Below the pieces are notes generated by a model. That model was not told the DNA's origin, did no database searches, and saw nothing but the letters and a program-made list of their open reading frames with translations. The position numbers and the translations under genes are program-made. A stretch of DNA of 64,000 nucleotides from Oceanobacillus oncorhynchi (lineage in GTDB: Bacteria > Bacillota > Bacilli > Bacillales > Amphibacillaceae). Below are positions 54,560-64,000 of this stretch, piece by piece. How positions within the stretch are numbered: position 1 is the first letter of the stretch; every line of letters begins with the position of its first letter. Where the stretch lies: NCBI RefSeq assembly GCF_000821065.1, contig NZ_CDGG01000001.1, positions 930,001 to 994,000 of the forward strand, read 5' to 3'.

Positions 54560-54597
54560 AAAAAAACCAGGCTGGATTTTTCCAGTCTGGTTTTTCA
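54560..54597. terminator. Bidirectional terminator
   Basis: AAAAACCAG-CTGGA pairs with TCCAG-CTGGTTTTT between the convergent aldo/keto reductase and ilvE. Confidence 0.9.
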
Positions 54598-54600
54598 ATA

Positions 54601-55695
54601 TTAATGCTTTACAGGACTTTCGGTTTCAATATTTTGCATCCAGTTAAATGGATCTTCCATATGGCCATATTGAATACCTGTAATCGTATCGTAGACTTTT
54701 TTCGAGATATCTCCTGTTTTTCCATCGTTGATAATCAGTTGTTTATCTCCCCATTTTAATTCGCCGATCGGAGAGATAACTGCAGCTGTACCAGAACCGA
54801 ATGCTTCTTCTAATTCTCCTCTTTGGTAAGCTTCATACAATTCTTCGATAGAAATGCGTTTTTCAACCACCGGGATATCCCAGTGCTGTAACAGCTCGAT
54901 GACGCTGGAACGTGTAATTCCGGAAAGGATGCTGCCGTTCAGTTTAGGTGTGATTACTTCACCGTTGATTTTGAAGAAAACATTCATGCTTCCAACTTCT
55001 TCAATATATTTCTTTTCTACACCGTCCAGCCAGAGAACCTGCGTATAACCAGTTTGAGCAACCAGCTCCTGTGCTTTTAAGCTTGCAGCATAGTTTCCTC
55101 CTGTTTTCGCTTCGCCGGTACCGCCTTTTACGGTACGTACATATTCATCTTCTACTGCAATTTTTACCGGGTTGATGCCTTCTTTATAATAAGCGCCTAC
55201 CGGTGATAAAATGACAATAAATTTATAGCGTGTAGATGCAGACACGCCGATGTAAGTTTCTGTTGAAATAATAAACGGGCGAATATATAGCGATGTACCT
55301 TCTGTATGAGGGACCCAATCACGATCAATTGAAACCAGTTGTTTAATGGCTTTTAAAGCAAATTCTTCGTCAATCGGAGGGATACATAAACGATCATTTG
55401 ATCTGTTTAAACGTTCCATGTTTTTCTCTGGACGAAATAATTCAATGCTTCCGTTATCCGTACGATAGGCTTTTAAACCTTCAAAAACAGACTGTGCATA
55501 GTGGAATACCATTGCAGAAGGTTCAATTTGTAGTGGTTGATATGGTACAATGCTCGCATTATGCCACCCTAACGGTTCTGAATAATCCATCACAAACATA
55601 TGGTCCGTGAAAATCTTCCCAAAACTTAATTGATCATCCTGTGGCTTTTCTTTTTTTGTCTCACAACGCTGCACGCGAATAGTTTGTTCTTCCAT
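54601..55695 (-). CDS. ilvE: Branched-chain amino acid aminotransferase
   Basis: A 364-residue class IV PLP enzyme catalysing the last step of leucine, isoleucine and valine synthesis. Marks are MVFHYAQSVFEGLKAYR (about 62-78), the PLP lysine in GEAKTGGNYAASLKAQ (about 198) and EEAFGSGTAAVISPIG (about 310). ATG 55695 lies 9 nt after AAGGAG; a 22-residue upstream frame has no ribosome site. It is near ilvD and ilvB but transcribed the other way as a single gene. Confidence 0.96.
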   Translation of the reverse strand: MEEQTIRVQRCETKKEKPQDDQLSFGKIFTDHMFVMDYSEPLGWHNASIVPYQPLQIEPSAMVFHYAQSVFEGLKAYRTDNGSIELFRPEKNMERLNRSNDRLCIPPIDEEFALKAIKQLVSIDRDWVPHTEGTSLYIRPFIISTETYIGVSASTRYKFIVILSPVGAYYKEGINPVKIAVEDEYVRTVKGGTGEAKTGGNYAASLKAQELVAQTGYTQVLWLDGVEKKYIEEVGSMNVFFKINGEVITPKLNGSILSGITRSSVIELLQHWDIPVVEKRISIEELYEAYQRGELEEAFGSGTAAVISPIGELKWGDKQLIINDGKTGDISKKVYDTITGIQYGHMEDPFNWMQNIETESPVKH

Positions 55696-55834
55696 ATCAA
55701 AAGTCTCCTTGCCATTGATTAAATTTCTATATATCATAAGACATATCAAAGATTTTAGCAAGACTAAATTTTAAATTAATTTATTAAATTATGATTACGG
55801 GTACGATTAAAATGGAAAAGTGAGGAAATGAATA

Positions 55835-56617
55835 ATGAAAAAAATGGTATTATTTGATTTGGACGATACAATCTTATGGGACAAAAAAAGTGTACAGGAT
55901 GCTTTTGATTTAACATGTCGGCTGGCGGAAAAGGAAGCAGGTACTAATCCGGTTGAATTGGAAAAAAATGTTCGTACGAGGGCAAGAGAATTATATGCTT
56001 CTTACCCGACCTATGCCTATACACAAAAAATTGGCATCAATCCATTTGAAGGTCTGTGGGCAACGTTTGAAGACCCGGGGGAGGAGTTCCGCAAGCTGCG
56101 GGAAATCGCTCCTGTATACCAGGAGAAAGCCTGGCTGGAGGGGTTAAAAGATACTGGGGCGGATCTGCCGGAACTTGCTAAAAAATTGGCAGAGGCTTTT
56201 AGATCATATCGGATAGAGAGCCCGCGTTTATTTGAGGATGCTTTGTCTGTTCTTACAGAGCTGGGAAAGGATTATCGCCTTGCTTTGGTTACAAATGGTT
56301 CGCCAAGTCTCCAAAACCTTAAATTAGAGATTTCACCTGAATTACCTCCTTATTTCGAGAAAATTTTTATCTCTGGAGATATCGGAACAGGAAAACCAGA
56401 TCCGGAGATATTTCATCATGTTTTACAGCATCTCGCTATTGATCCGGAAGAGGCAGTCATGGTCGGTGATAATTTGAATACAGATATTATTGGAGCTAAT
56501 CGGACAGGTATTGATTCTGTCTGGTTGAATCGATTTGATACAGAAAATAGGACGGACATCGAACCAGCCTATGAAATCAAATCACTTACGGAGTTAAAAA
56601 ATATCCTGCAACCTTAA
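55835..56617 (+). CDS. HAD family hydrolase (YjjG/YfnB-like)
   Basis: A 260-residue HAD superfamily IA phosphatase. Motif I LFDLDDTILWD, motif II LVTNGSPSLQN (about 152), motif III lysine in GTGKPDPEIFHHVL (about 187) and motif IV MVGDNLNTDIIGA (about 209). The cap domain is inserted after motif I. Relatives remove phosphate from nucleotides or sugar phosphates; next to serA it could be considered for phosphoserine, but this is only proximity. GTGAGGAA precedes the ATG. Confidence 0.85.
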   Translation: MKKMVLFDLDDTILWDKKSVQDAFDLTCRLAEKEAGTNPVELEKNVRTRARELYASYPTYAYTQKIGINPFEGLWATFEDPGEEFRKLREIAPVYQEKAWLEGLKDTGADLPELAKKLAEAFRSYRIESPRLFEDALSVLTELGKDYRLALVTNGSPSLQNLKLEISPELPPYFEKIFISGDIGTGKPDPEIFHHVLQHLAIDPEEAVMVGDNLNTDIIGANRTGIDSVWLNRFDTENRTDIEPAYEIKSLTELKNILQP

Positions 56618-56663
56618 TTGGGGGGGTGTCTGGACCCTTAATTTATAAAGGAATTTTATCCAT

Positions 56664-56713
56664 GAAAAAACCGTTTGAACACAGTTGCACGCCGTGGTTC
56701 AAACGGTTTTTTT
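56664..56713. terminator. Bidirectional terminator
   Basis: AAAAAACCGTTTGAAC pairs with GTTC-AAACGGTTTTTT between the convergent HAD gene and serA. Confidence 0.9.
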
Positions 56714-56721
56714 AATATATT

Positions 56722-58308
56722 TTACAAATCAATCGCAGTAACAGATTTAATTTCGTCTAATAATGCAATTTCGGAAAGAGCTTTATCTTCTAAATGACGA
56801 TCAATGGTCAGCAGCATAATGGCATTTCCACCTACATCTGAACGATCCACCTGCATGGTAGCAATGTTGATATTATGCTCTGCAAATGCACTTCCCATGC
56901 GTCCGATAACACCAGGCTGGTCAATATGCTGGATAACAACCATATGTCCTTCTGGAGTCGCATCCACCTGATAGCCATCAACACGGACAAGGCGTGCTCC
57001 GAGACCGTTTAATAGTGTTCCGGCAACTTTTCTGCTTCCGGAAGGTCCAGTTACTTCTATCGTAATCAGATTTGTAAATCCTTTTTGTGCCGATGTTTTG
57101 CTTTCGCTGACAGTAATTCCTTTACGATCCGCCAAGTATAATGCGTTGACATCATTTACACGGCTGCCGAGGAATCGTTTCAGGATACCTTTCACTGCAT
57201 TGCGAGTGACCGGACCTGTTTCGATGTCACTTAATTCGCCGGAGTACGTAATACGAATGTCATTTATGACTTCATTTGCTAAATCGATAATAAATGTACC
57301 CAGTTTTTCCGCTAAATAGAAATAAGGCTCGATTTGATGCATTGCTTCACTAGGGATAGAAGGCATGTTCACTGGGTGGCGGACTGCTTTACCTTCTAAG
57401 AAGCGGATAACATCATGGCTGACATCGATGGCTACAATCTCTTGCGCTTCGATTGTGCTGGCGCCTAAATGCGGTGTTGCCACAACCTCTGGCAGGGTGA
57501 GTAATTTATGTTCTGTAAAAGGCTCCTGCTCAAATACATCCAATGCCGCACCCGCTACTTTTCCAGAAACAATCGCGTCATACAAAGCATCCTCATCAAT
57601 AATTCCGCCGCGGGCGCAGTTAACAATTTGTACGCCATCCTTCATCAATTCAAAGGCTTCTGCGTTAATTAGATGTTTTGTTTCTTTTAACAGCGGTGTA
57701 TGCACTGTAATGAAATCACCCGCTCGAAGCACTTCCTCTAACGTAGCATTTGTTATTCCCATCCGCTCTGCTTTTTCATCGGTTAAGAATGGGTCATAAG
57801 CAACTACATTCATGCGCTGTCCTTTGGCGCGTTTCGCTACTTCGGCACCAATTCTTCCCAGTCCTACAACGCCCAGTGTTTTTTGTTTTAATTCCACACC
57901 GACAAAACGTTTGCGGTCCCATTGCTTTTGTTTTAAAGCATAGAAAGCCTGCGGGATATTTCTGGACAGGGACATAATCATAGCCACAGTATGCTCAGCA
58001 GCAGAATTGGTATTTCCGTTCGGTGCATTTACGACAATAATTCCATTTTCTGTTGCTGCTTCCAAATCAATATTATCTACGCCGACTCCGGCACGTCCGA
58101 CAATTTTCAAGCGGGATGCTTTTTCCAGTAAAGGACGTGTAACCTGTGTCTGGCTGCGAACGAGTAAAGCATCGAATTGGTCGATATTTTCTAAGAGCGC
58201 TGCTTCATCCCAGCCTGGATTTTTAACAATCTCTATATTTTCTATTTCTCTTAATGGTTTAATTCCTTCGTCACTTAATGGATCACTGACTAATACACGA
58301 TATGTCAT
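56722..58308 (-). CDS. serA: D-3-phosphoglycerate dehydrogenase
   Basis: A 528-residue long-form SerA. It oxidises 3-phosphoglycerate to 3-phosphohydroxypyruvate with NAD, the first step of serine synthesis. The nucleotide-binding motif is GVVGLGRIGAEVAKRA (about 144), the catalytic His in ATPHLGASTIEAQ (about 280), then an intervening domain and a C-terminal ACT domain from about 455 (MVVIQHIDQPGVIGRMG) that senses serine in some bacteria. It follows the aminotransferase gene by 3 bp. Confidence 0.96.
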   Translation of the reverse strand: MTYRVLVSDPLSDEGIKPLREIENIEIVKNPGWDEAALLENIDQFDALLVRSQTQVTRPLLEKASRLKIVGRAGVGVDNIDLEAATENGIIVVNAPNGNTNSAAEHTVAMIMSLSRNIPQAFYALKQKQWDRKRFVGVELKQKTLGVVGLGRIGAEVAKRAKGQRMNVVAYDPFLTDEKAERMGITNATLEEVLRAGDFITVHTPLLKETKHLINAEAFELMKDGVQIVNCARGGIIDEDALYDAIVSGKVAGAALDVFEQEPFTEHKLLTLPEVVATPHLGASTIEAQEIVAIDVSHDVIRFLEGKAVRHPVNMPSIPSEAMHQIEPYFYLAEKLGTFIIDLANEVINDIRITYSGELSDIETGPVTRNAVKGILKRFLGSRVNDVNALYLADRKGITVSESKTSAQKGFTNLITIEVTGPSGSRKVAGTLLNGLGARLVRVDGYQVDATPEGHMVVIQHIDQPGVIGRMGSAFAEHNINIATMQVDRSDVGGNAIMLLTIDRHLEDKALSEIALLDEIKSVTAIDL

Positions 58309-58311
58309 GAG

Positions 58312-59469
58312 TTACTTTTCCTCCTGTTGCAAATAAATTTCTTGGGCAGCCTGAACCCCTTTGCCAAGCTGGATATCTTTTCCGATTTTCACAAGACCGA
58401 TTTCGATTAAGCTGATTGTTTGCAGCACGTCAGCAGGAGAGCAATAGCCCATGTGCCCGACACGGAAAATCGATCCTTTCAGGTGCTGCTGTCCGCCGGC
58501 CATGGTTAAATTGAAATGTTCCTTGACTGCAGAACGGAGCGTCTCTGAATCAAAGTCAGCGGGCCGGACCGCTGTTACGGTTGGAGAAGCATCTTCATCT
58601 GCTGCCAGTAAAGGAATATCCAGTGCTTTAAAAGCAGCTCTTGTCATATCACGCATAACGATATGCCGGTGGTACACATTTTCCAGGCCTTCCTCTTCCA
58701 GCAGATTCAGAACTTGATCGAGTCCAAATAAAAGGGAAAGCGCAGGTGTATACGGTGTAGATACTTTTTCTAAGTTTTTCCGGTAAACGCGCATATCTAA
58801 ATAGAAGCGCGGCTGCGGATTGTCTTCAATAACCTTCCAGGCACGCTCGCTTGCTGCAATGAACATTAAACCGGCCGGCAGCATAAATGCTTTCTGTGAA
58901 CCTGTTACATAAATGTCCACACCCCATTCGTCCATGTTAGCTTCCACGCCGCCCAGGCAGGACACACCATCCACAACGAAAAGAGCATCAGAAGATTCAT
59001 GTATGGTTTTGGCAAGCTGCTCAATTGGATTTAAAATACCGGTAGAGGTTTCACAATATGTAGCAAAGACTACCTTGATTTCCGGATGTGCTTGTAAATA
59101 TTCTTGAACGGCTTGAGGATCAATTGTATCTCCCCATTCCACATCAATTCGGTGCAGCTTTAATTGAAAAGCATCGCATATTTTTGCAAAACGATCACCA
59201 AATGCTCCGCTGACGATAACAAGAACATCATCTCCCGGGTGTGCAGCGTTGCTGACAGCCATTTCTAAACCTGCTGTCCCGCTCCCGGCAACAGGAATCA
59301 CATCCTGCTTCGTTCCAAATACAGATTTTAGCTTTGGAAGAATCCGTTCTAATAATTCTTTCGTTTCTTTCCCGCGGTGACCGATCATAGTCTGGTTCAT
59401 TGCGCGCCCTACACTTGGAGGGATAGGACTCGGCCCAGGTATTCTTAGAATGTGCTGATCTTTTAGCAT
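58312..59469 (-). CDS. Class V aminotransferase (serine/alanine-glyoxylate type)
   Basis: A 385-residue PLP enzyme with the N-terminal IPGPSPIPPSVGRAMNQTMIGHRG, VAGSGTAGLEMAVSNA (about 60-75), VVDGVSCLGGVE (about 168) and the PLP lysine in VTGSQKAFMLPAGLMF (about 191). It is annotated in relatives as alanine-glyoxylate, serine-pyruvate or ureidoglycine aminotransferase. Being first gene of a tight operon with serA, it may serve as the phosphoserine/serine aminotransferase; this is inferred from position. AAAGGAGC lies 9 nt before the ATG. Confidence 0.9.
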   Translation of the reverse strand: MLKDQHILRIPGPSPIPPSVGRAMNQTMIGHRGKETKELLERILPKLKSVFGTKQDVIPVAGSGTAGLEMAVSNAAHPGDDVLVIVSGAFGDRFAKICDAFQLKLHRIDVEWGDTIDPQAVQEYLQAHPEIKVVFATYCETSTGILNPIEQLAKTIHESSDALFVVDGVSCLGGVEANMDEWGVDIYVTGSQKAFMLPAGLMFIAASERAWKVIEDNPQPRFYLDMRVYRKNLEKVSTPYTPALSLLFGLDQVLNLLEEEGLENVYHRHIVMRDMTRAAFKALDIPLLAADEDASPTVTAVRPADFDSETLRSAVKEHFNLTMAGGQQHLKGSIFRVGHMGYCSPADVLQTISLIEIGLVKIGKDIQLGKGVQAAQEIYLQQEEK

Positions 59470-59919
59470 GAATGGTAAGCTCCTTTAAAATGAATTTAAT
59501 AAATGGAATATCAATAAGTACCAAACTGGTATTATTGGATATTATAGCAACTTTTCAAGAATCCAGTTTTATAAAAAAATACAATGTCTTTAAAATGTTT
59601 TATTGGCAAACAATGTAACATTTTTTATAAGGTTAAGATACTTTTGTGAGGTTAAAAACGGATGTTTATCGATATCCAATTAATAACATACGGATATTTT
59701 AACATAAAAGTATTTAAAAATGCAGATTCATATGAAAAAGTATTTCTTACCAATATAGCAACCTCAACCGTATTGTCAACATAAAGTTACATATTATATG
59801 GGCGCAGCAGAGAAGAGAATTGTCGTTAAGGAGAGACATTAAAAAATTTAAAACCCGTTCATTCCGGCATAGAAATCGCTTTCCAGGATGTTTATAAAAA
59901 AGAAAAAACACTAAATAAA
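59470..59919. other. AT-rich divergent region between serA operon and ilvD
   Basis: About 450 very AT-rich bases that hold control signals for both directions. On the minus strand an extended -10, TGCTATAAT (TATAAT at 59541-59546), should start the aminotransferase-serA transcript. I see no T-box or riboswitch; a CodY site is plausible for such genes but was not identified with confidence. Confidence 0.5.
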
Positions 59920-59948
59920 TTGAACTATGCGAATATTATACCTATAAT
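59920..59948 (+). promoter_or_regulatory. SigA promoter of ilvD
   Basis: TTGAAC (59920-59925), a 17-base spacer and perfect TATAAT (59943-59948), 24 bp before the start codon. Confidence 0.75.
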
Positions 59949-59971
59949 AGTCGAAAAAGGAAGGTGTAAAA

Positions 59972-61657
59972 ATGGAGAAAGATTTAAGGATAAAAAGTAA
60001 AGCTTTTGACGGCACCATGCGAGCTCCTAATAGGGCGATGCTACGTGCAGTCGGGGTGACCGATGAGGATTTTAAAAAACCGATGGTCGGAGTTGCCAGT
60101 ACATGGGCAGAGGTAACGCCGTGTAATATCCATTTGAATGATTTAGCTTTAGTTGCTAAAAAAGGAGTTAGAAAAGTTGACGGTGTGCCGTTAATTTTTA
60201 ACACAATCACCGTATCTGACGGTATTTCTATGGGAACACAGGGAATGCGCTATTCTCTTCCTAGCAGAGATTTGATTGCTGACTCCATCGAAACAGTTGT
60301 CGGTGCAGAAAATTTAGACGGTCTTGTTGCGATAGGCGCTTGTGATAAGAATATCCCTGGATGTATGATGGCAATTGCCAATGCAGAGGTTCCGGCAATT
60401 TTTGTATATGGCGGAACCATTGCACCTGGAAATCTTGATGGAAAAGACATTGATATTGTTTCTGTATTTGAAGGTGTCGGGCAGCATAATGCAGGGAAAA
60501 TCGATGATAAACAGATGAATCGGATTGAATGTCATGCCTGTCCGGGCGCAGGGGCATGCGGCGGGATGTATACCGCAAATACAATGGCTTCCGCAGCAGA
60601 AGCCATGGGATTAAGCTTACCGGGAAGCTCTTCCAATCCGGCAGAATCACAGGAAAAACTTGCCGATGTGGAAGCAGCAGGGGAAGCCATCAGAACATTG
60701 TTGGAAAAAGGAATCTATCCAAAAGATATAATGACTAAAGAGGCTTTTGAAAATGCGATTACTGTTGTGATGGCACTAGGCGGCTCTACGAATGCTATTC
60801 TTCACTTGCTGGCAGTTGCTCATGCAGCAGAAGTGGACTTAACCATAGACGACTTTAACCGTCTTCAGGAAAAAGTGCCGCATCTTGCTGATTTAAAGCC
60901 AAGCGGGCAATTTGTATTCCAGGATCTTCACAATGTTGGCGGTGTCCAGGCAGTAATGAAAATGCTTTATGAAAATGACTATCTGCATGGAGACTGTATG
61001 ACGGTTACTGGGAAAACTATTAAAGAGAATTTAGAGGATGCACCATCATTAAAAGAAGGTCAAAAAGTAATTATGCCATTAAATGAACCAAAAAGAGAAG
61101 ATGGACCTTTGATTGTTCTAAAAGGGAACCTTTCTCCAACAGGCGCGGTAGCAAAAGTATCCGGAGTGAAAGTAACCAGACATACCGGTCCTGCACGCGT
61201 ATTTAATACCGAAGCAGAAGCAACAAAAGCCGTGATGAATAATGAAATTAAAGACGGCGATGTACTTATTATCCGTTATGTAGGTCCAAAAGGCGCACCA
61301 GGGATGCCGGAAATGCTTTCAATTTCCAGTATTCTAGTCGGGAAAGGAATGGGAGAAACCGTAGCATTGCTGACAGATGGACGTTTTTCTGGGGGCACAC
61401 ATGGTTTAGTAGTAGGACATATCTCTCCGGAAGCACAATCTGGCGGACCAATCGCACTCCTTGAAGAAGGCGACAGTGTCACTATCGATTCATCCACGAA
61501 GGAAATCTTTGTGGATCTGTCTGATGAAGAATTGGACAAGCGTCGTAAAGCATGGGAAGCGCCGGAATTATATAAAAAAGGTATCTTAGGCAAATACGCA
61601 CATAATGTAAAATGTTCTTCTAAAGGTGCTGTCACTGACTATTTGAATCGTGATTAA
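59972..61657 (+). CDS. ilvD: Dihydroxy-acid dehydratase
   Basis: A 561-residue iron-sulfur enzyme of branched-chain amino acid and pantothenate synthesis, turning dihydroxy acids into 2-keto acids. Cluster and metal-binding segments are [13 protein letters not shown] (about 119), [19 protein letters not shown] (about 188) and [19 protein letters not shown] (about 470). AAGGAAGGTG precedes the ATG. It has its own promoter and a hairpin after it, and ilvB begins 850 bp further on behind a T-box. Confidence 0.97.
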   Translation: MEKDLRIKSKAFDGTMRAPNRAMLRAVGVTDEDFKKPMVGVASTWAEVTPCNIHLNDLALVAKKGVRKVDGVPLIFNTITVSDGISMGTQGMRYSLPSRDLIADSIETVVGAENLDGLVAIGACDKNIPGCMMAIANAEVPAIFVYGGTIAPGNLDGKDIDIVSVFEGVGQHNAGKIDDKQMNRIECHACPGAGACGGMYTANTMASAAEAMGLSLPGSSSNPAESQEKLADVEAAGEAIRTLLEKGIYPKDIMTKEAFENAITVVMALGGSTNAILHLLAVAHAAEVDLTIDDFNRLQEKVPHLADLKPSGQFVFQDLHNVGGVQAVMKMLYENDYLHGDCMTVTGKTIKENLEDAPSLKEGQKVIMPLNEPKREDGPLIVLKGNLSPTGAVAKVSGVKVTRHTGPARVFNTEAEATKAVMNNEIKDGDVLIIRYVGPKGAPGMPEMLSISSILVGKGMGETVALLTDGRFSGGTHGLVVGHISPEAQSGGPIALLEEGDSVTIDSSTKEIFVDLSDEELDKRRKAWEAPELYKKGILGKYAHNVKCSSKGAVTDYLNRD

Positions 61658-61672
61658 CATAATTAAATTTAT

Positions 61673-61716
61673 AGAACCTCCATCAGGTGATTCGATTATC
61701 ATCTGATGGAAGTTCT
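61673..61716 (+). terminator. Hairpin after ilvD
   Basis: AGAAC-TCCATCAG pairs with CTGATGGA-GTTCT. The T-tail is poor, so termination may be partial. Confidence 0.6.
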
Positions 61717-61925
61717 TCATGTTTAAATGGAGGGGGATTTAAATTAATTTGTTAGGATGGCCGGGTTGAAGCAGCAGTATAAGCACTTTGCCAAAGTATC
61801 TAACCTAAGAAAAATAAGCTGTAATCTAATTTTAACAAAAAATACGATGACAATATATATCAGCAATGTAAACGCATACATAAAATCAGACTAAATAGAA
61901 TTATTAAAAAAATTACAAAATACTA

Positions 61926-61954
61926 TTGACTATCATACGGAAACAAGATATGAT
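61926..61954 (+). promoter_or_regulatory. SigA promoter of the ilvB transcript
   Basis: TTGACT (61926-61931), a 17-base spacer and TATGAT (61949-61954), about 85 bases before the T-box. Confidence 0.7.
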
Positions 61955-62040
61955 TATTCGCAATATAAGATATTTCTTAACGAAACATTTTTAAAATATC
62001 AAGAAGTTATTACTTCACCAATATATTAAATACGTTGACG

Positions 62041-62333
62041 GGAAAAAAGGAAAAGACCATAGCTTTTACAGAGATCTGGGGGTGCTGGAAGCCCAGAATA
62101 GCTACTTATTCCGACATCGTCCCTGAGTGTCACATGGAAAGGAATATTCCAATTATATGTGACCAGGTGCATGGTAATCTATGTACCTGTTATCAAACAT
62201 AGCTCTAGCAGCTATTGAGGCAAAGTTTGAAAGAACTTTGTAAAACTGGGTGGTACCGTGAAAAGCAGATCCTTTTCGCCCCATACATGATAGGAAAGCA
62301 TGTACATGGGGGGAAAAGGGTCTTTTTTAATTA
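62041..62333 (+). ncRNA. T-box leader of ilvB, predicted isoleucine specifier
   Basis: Complete T-box leader. Stem I has the AGAGA bend motif (62070), GGTGCTGGAAGCCCAG and a specifier loop in which ATC (62116-62118) lies just before GTCCCTGAG, the usual place, so tRNA-Ile is predicted. The antiterminator holds TGGGTGGTACCG (62247-62258), which binds the uncharged tRNA end. The terminator is GATCCTTTTC-CCCAT... pairing with ...ATGGGG-GAAAAGGGTC, followed by a T-run at 62327. Uncharged tRNA would switch on ilvB. Confidence 0.93.
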
Positions 62334-62504
62334 TTTTCGTAAAAACCCGAAACCAATCGCATGACAAATAGTTAGTTTAATTGAAAATTTCAGTTTTTTT
62401 AGCAAATAGGAAAATATCAGCGTATTCCATTTGTGTAACACAATCATTCATCCGAAAGCGTGGTGAATGGCACGTTTTCTAAAAGAAAAAGGAGGGGCAT
62501 TGTT

Positions 62505-64000
62505 GTGAAAGTTAATGCAAATCAAGGGGTAGAAGTGAAGAGTAATTTGGTCACAGGGTCTGATTTGTTAGTGCAGGCATTGGAAAAAGCAGGTGTTGAA
62601 GTAGTGTTTGGTTACCCGGGAGGTGCTGTTTTACCAATTTATGATGCGCTGCACCGTAACGATACAACCTTCAAGCATGTACTTTCGCGACATGAGCAAG
62701 GCTCCATACATGCGGCGGAAGGTTATGCAAGAGTGTCAGGGAAACCAGGTGTTGTTATTGCAACCTCAGGCCCGGGGGCAACGAATTTAATTACAGGAAT
62801 TACGGATGCCATGATGGATTCGATTCCATTAGTTGTATTCACGGGGCAGGTTGCGAAGCAGGTTATTGGGACAGATGCTTTTCAGGAAGCAGATGTCATG
62901 GGAATCACGACACCAGTTACAAAGTATAATTACCAGGTAAATGATATCGCGGACTTGCCGAGAATCGTGAACGAGGCATTTCATGTTGCAACAACAGGGA
63001 GACCAGGTCCGGTAGTTATTGACATTCCTAAAAGTATTTCCGAAACTGTAACAATCAATGATTACGAGGATGATTTTTATTTGCCGGGCTATCAGCCGAC
63101 AGTTTATCCGAACCCGATGCAAATCTCAAAAGTAACGGATGAACTAAGCAAAGCAGAAAAGCCGGTCATACTCGCTGGAGCAGGAATTTTAATTGCAGGA
63201 GCAACAGAAGAGTTAAAGCAATTTGTCAACAATTGGGAGATTCCGGTTGTCACGACACTGCTGGGACTGGGAAGCTATCCCGGCGGAGATAACCTGTCGC
63301 TTGGCATGGGCGGAATGCATGGAACGTATGCAGCAAATAGAGCCATTTATGAAAGTGACTTGCTTATCAATATCGGAGCACGGTTTGATGATCGATTGAC
63401 TGGAAATCTGCAGCATTTTGCTCCTAATGCAAAAGTAGCTCATATCGATATTGACCCAGCTGAAATAGGGAAAAACGTTGAAACAGCAATCCCAATCGTA
63501 GCAGATGCGAAACAGGCGTTGAACGTACTTCTGCTGCAGGAAGTAAACCGCGGAGATTATACAGCCTGGTTAGATAAAATCAAGAAGAATCAAAAAGAAT
63601 ATCCGTTATGGTACAACCGCGAGGATAACCCAATCAGCCCGCAATGGCTAATCGAGCAGGTATATGAAAAGTCGAATGGAGAAGCGGTTGTGACAACCGA
63701 TGTAGGACAGCATCAAATGTGGGCAGCTCAGTTCTACACCTTCAAGAACCCGGATAATTGGGTGACTTCTGGAGGGCTTGGCACGATGGGCTTTGGTTTT
63801 CCTGCAGCAATCGGCGCACAAATCGCCAAGCCGGATAAGATGGTTATCTCTATCGTAGGAGATGGCGGTTTTCAAATGACATTGCAGGAGCTGTCTATCT
63901 TGAAAACACAGAATTTGCCAGTAAAAGTGGTTATTCTGAATAATGAAGCACTTGGAATGGTAAGACAGTGGCAGGAAACATTTTATGAAGAACGTTACTC
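62505..64000 (+). CDS. ilvB: Acetolactate synthase large subunit, cut by window edge
   Basis: At least 498 codons of a thiamine-diphosphate enzyme that makes acetolactate or acetohydroxybutyrate, the first common step of branched-chain synthesis. Visible motifs are [17 protein letters not shown] (about 33-49) with the conserved catalytic Glu in [15 protein letters not shown] (about 64), ThDP-binding [15 protein letters not shown] with [15 protein letters not shown] close to the edge. The family is about 560-570 residues, so roughly 65 are missing. Start is GTG 62505, 7 nt after GGAGGGG. Under T-box control. Confidence 0.96.
   Translation, partial: MKVNANQGVEVKSNLVTGSDLLVQALEKAGVEVVFGYPGGAVLPIYDALHRNDTTFKHVLSRHEQGSIHAAEGYARVSGKPGVVIATSGPGATNLITGITDAMMDSIPLVVFTGQVAKQVIGTDAFQEADVMGITTPVTKYNYQVNDIADLPRIVNEAFHVATTGRPGPVVIDIPKSISETVTINDYEDDFYLPGYQPTVYPNPMQISKVTDELSKAEKPVILAGAGILIAGATEELKQFVNNWEIPVVTTLLGLGSYPGGDNLSLGMGGMHGTYAANRAIYESDLLINIGARFDDRLTGNLQHFAPNAKVAHIDIDPAEIGKNVETAIPIVADAKQALNVLLLQEVNRGDYTAWLDKIKKNQKEYPLWYNREDNPISPQWLIEQVYEKSNGEAVVTTDVGQHQMWAAQFYTFKNPDNWVTSGGLGTMGFGFPAAIGAQIAKPDKMVISIVGDGGFQMTLQELSILKTQNLPVKVVILNNEALGMVRQWQETFYEERY

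Overview
The window looks like chromosome from a low-GC, Gram-positive, endospore-forming Bacillaceae, most like Oceanobacillus or a near relative (inferred from gene content and repeat style; no marker gene was compared). Supporting signs are an alpha/beta small acid-soluble spore protein, a prkA/yhbH/spoVR sporulation set, a CotM-like Hsp20 gene with a SigK-type promoter, strong AAGGAGG ribosome sites, frequent TTG/GTG starts, a T-box leader and BglG-type antiterminator sites. No rRNA, tRNA, transposase, prophage or CRISPR array was seen.

Layout. 0-6 kb: edge of a membrane-protein gene, an N-acylamino-acid racemase/OSBS-type enolase, then ppx and ppk1 (polyphosphate). 6-14 kb: Pro/Tyr-rich small protein, Gfo/Idh/MocA oxidoreductase, Hsp20, TcaA-like zinc-ribbon membrane protein, purU, a small membrane protein and an AGCS alanine/glycine symporter. 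14.6-17.7 kb: MocR-type regulator (PdxR) divergent from pdxS-pdxT (vitamin B6). 17.8-22.2 kb: DUF3006 protein with a secreted ComEC-like metallo-beta-lactamase/helix-hairpin-helix lipoprotein, type II pantothenate kinase, and a SigW-type xpaC-telA operon. 22.4-26.8 kb: purine nucleoside phosphorylase, a dense block of non-coding repeats, then two promoter/RAT/terminator modules ahead of a histidine-phosphatase lipoprotein and a GH1 6-phospho-beta-glucosidase. 26.9-30.3 kb: pxpB and pxpC with a collapsed pxpA remnant between them, and a transporter. 30.5-36.1 kb: five-gene fatty/branched acid degradation operon with an operator palindrome and a cre site. 36-41.4 kb: aldo/keto reductase, KatE-type catalase, a 39-residue membrane peptide, a Cof-type HAD phosphatase and a lipoprotein. 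41.5-46.4 kb: prkA, yhbH, spoVR. 46.5-54.4 kb: GNAT, Era-like GTPase with a membrane tail, acyl-CoA synthetase plus dipeptidase, YitT, SRPBCC protein, SASP, aldo/keto reductase. 54.6-64 kb: amino-acid biosynthesis (ilvE, serA with a class V aminotransferase, ilvD, T-box, ilvB running off the end).

The most unusual content is non-coding. At least nine copies of a hairpin with a near-invariant 11-nt loop (TGCGATTACTC) and stems that vary in a paired way lie inside several larger intergenic repeats. Two copies of a 0.5-0.6 kb composite element share both outer ends. A second structured family has one copy at 6.4 kb and one at 54.4 kb. The best regulatory find is the tandem RAT arrangement at 23.9-24.3 kb, with a cre box inside the first promoter and no antiterminator or PTS gene nearby.
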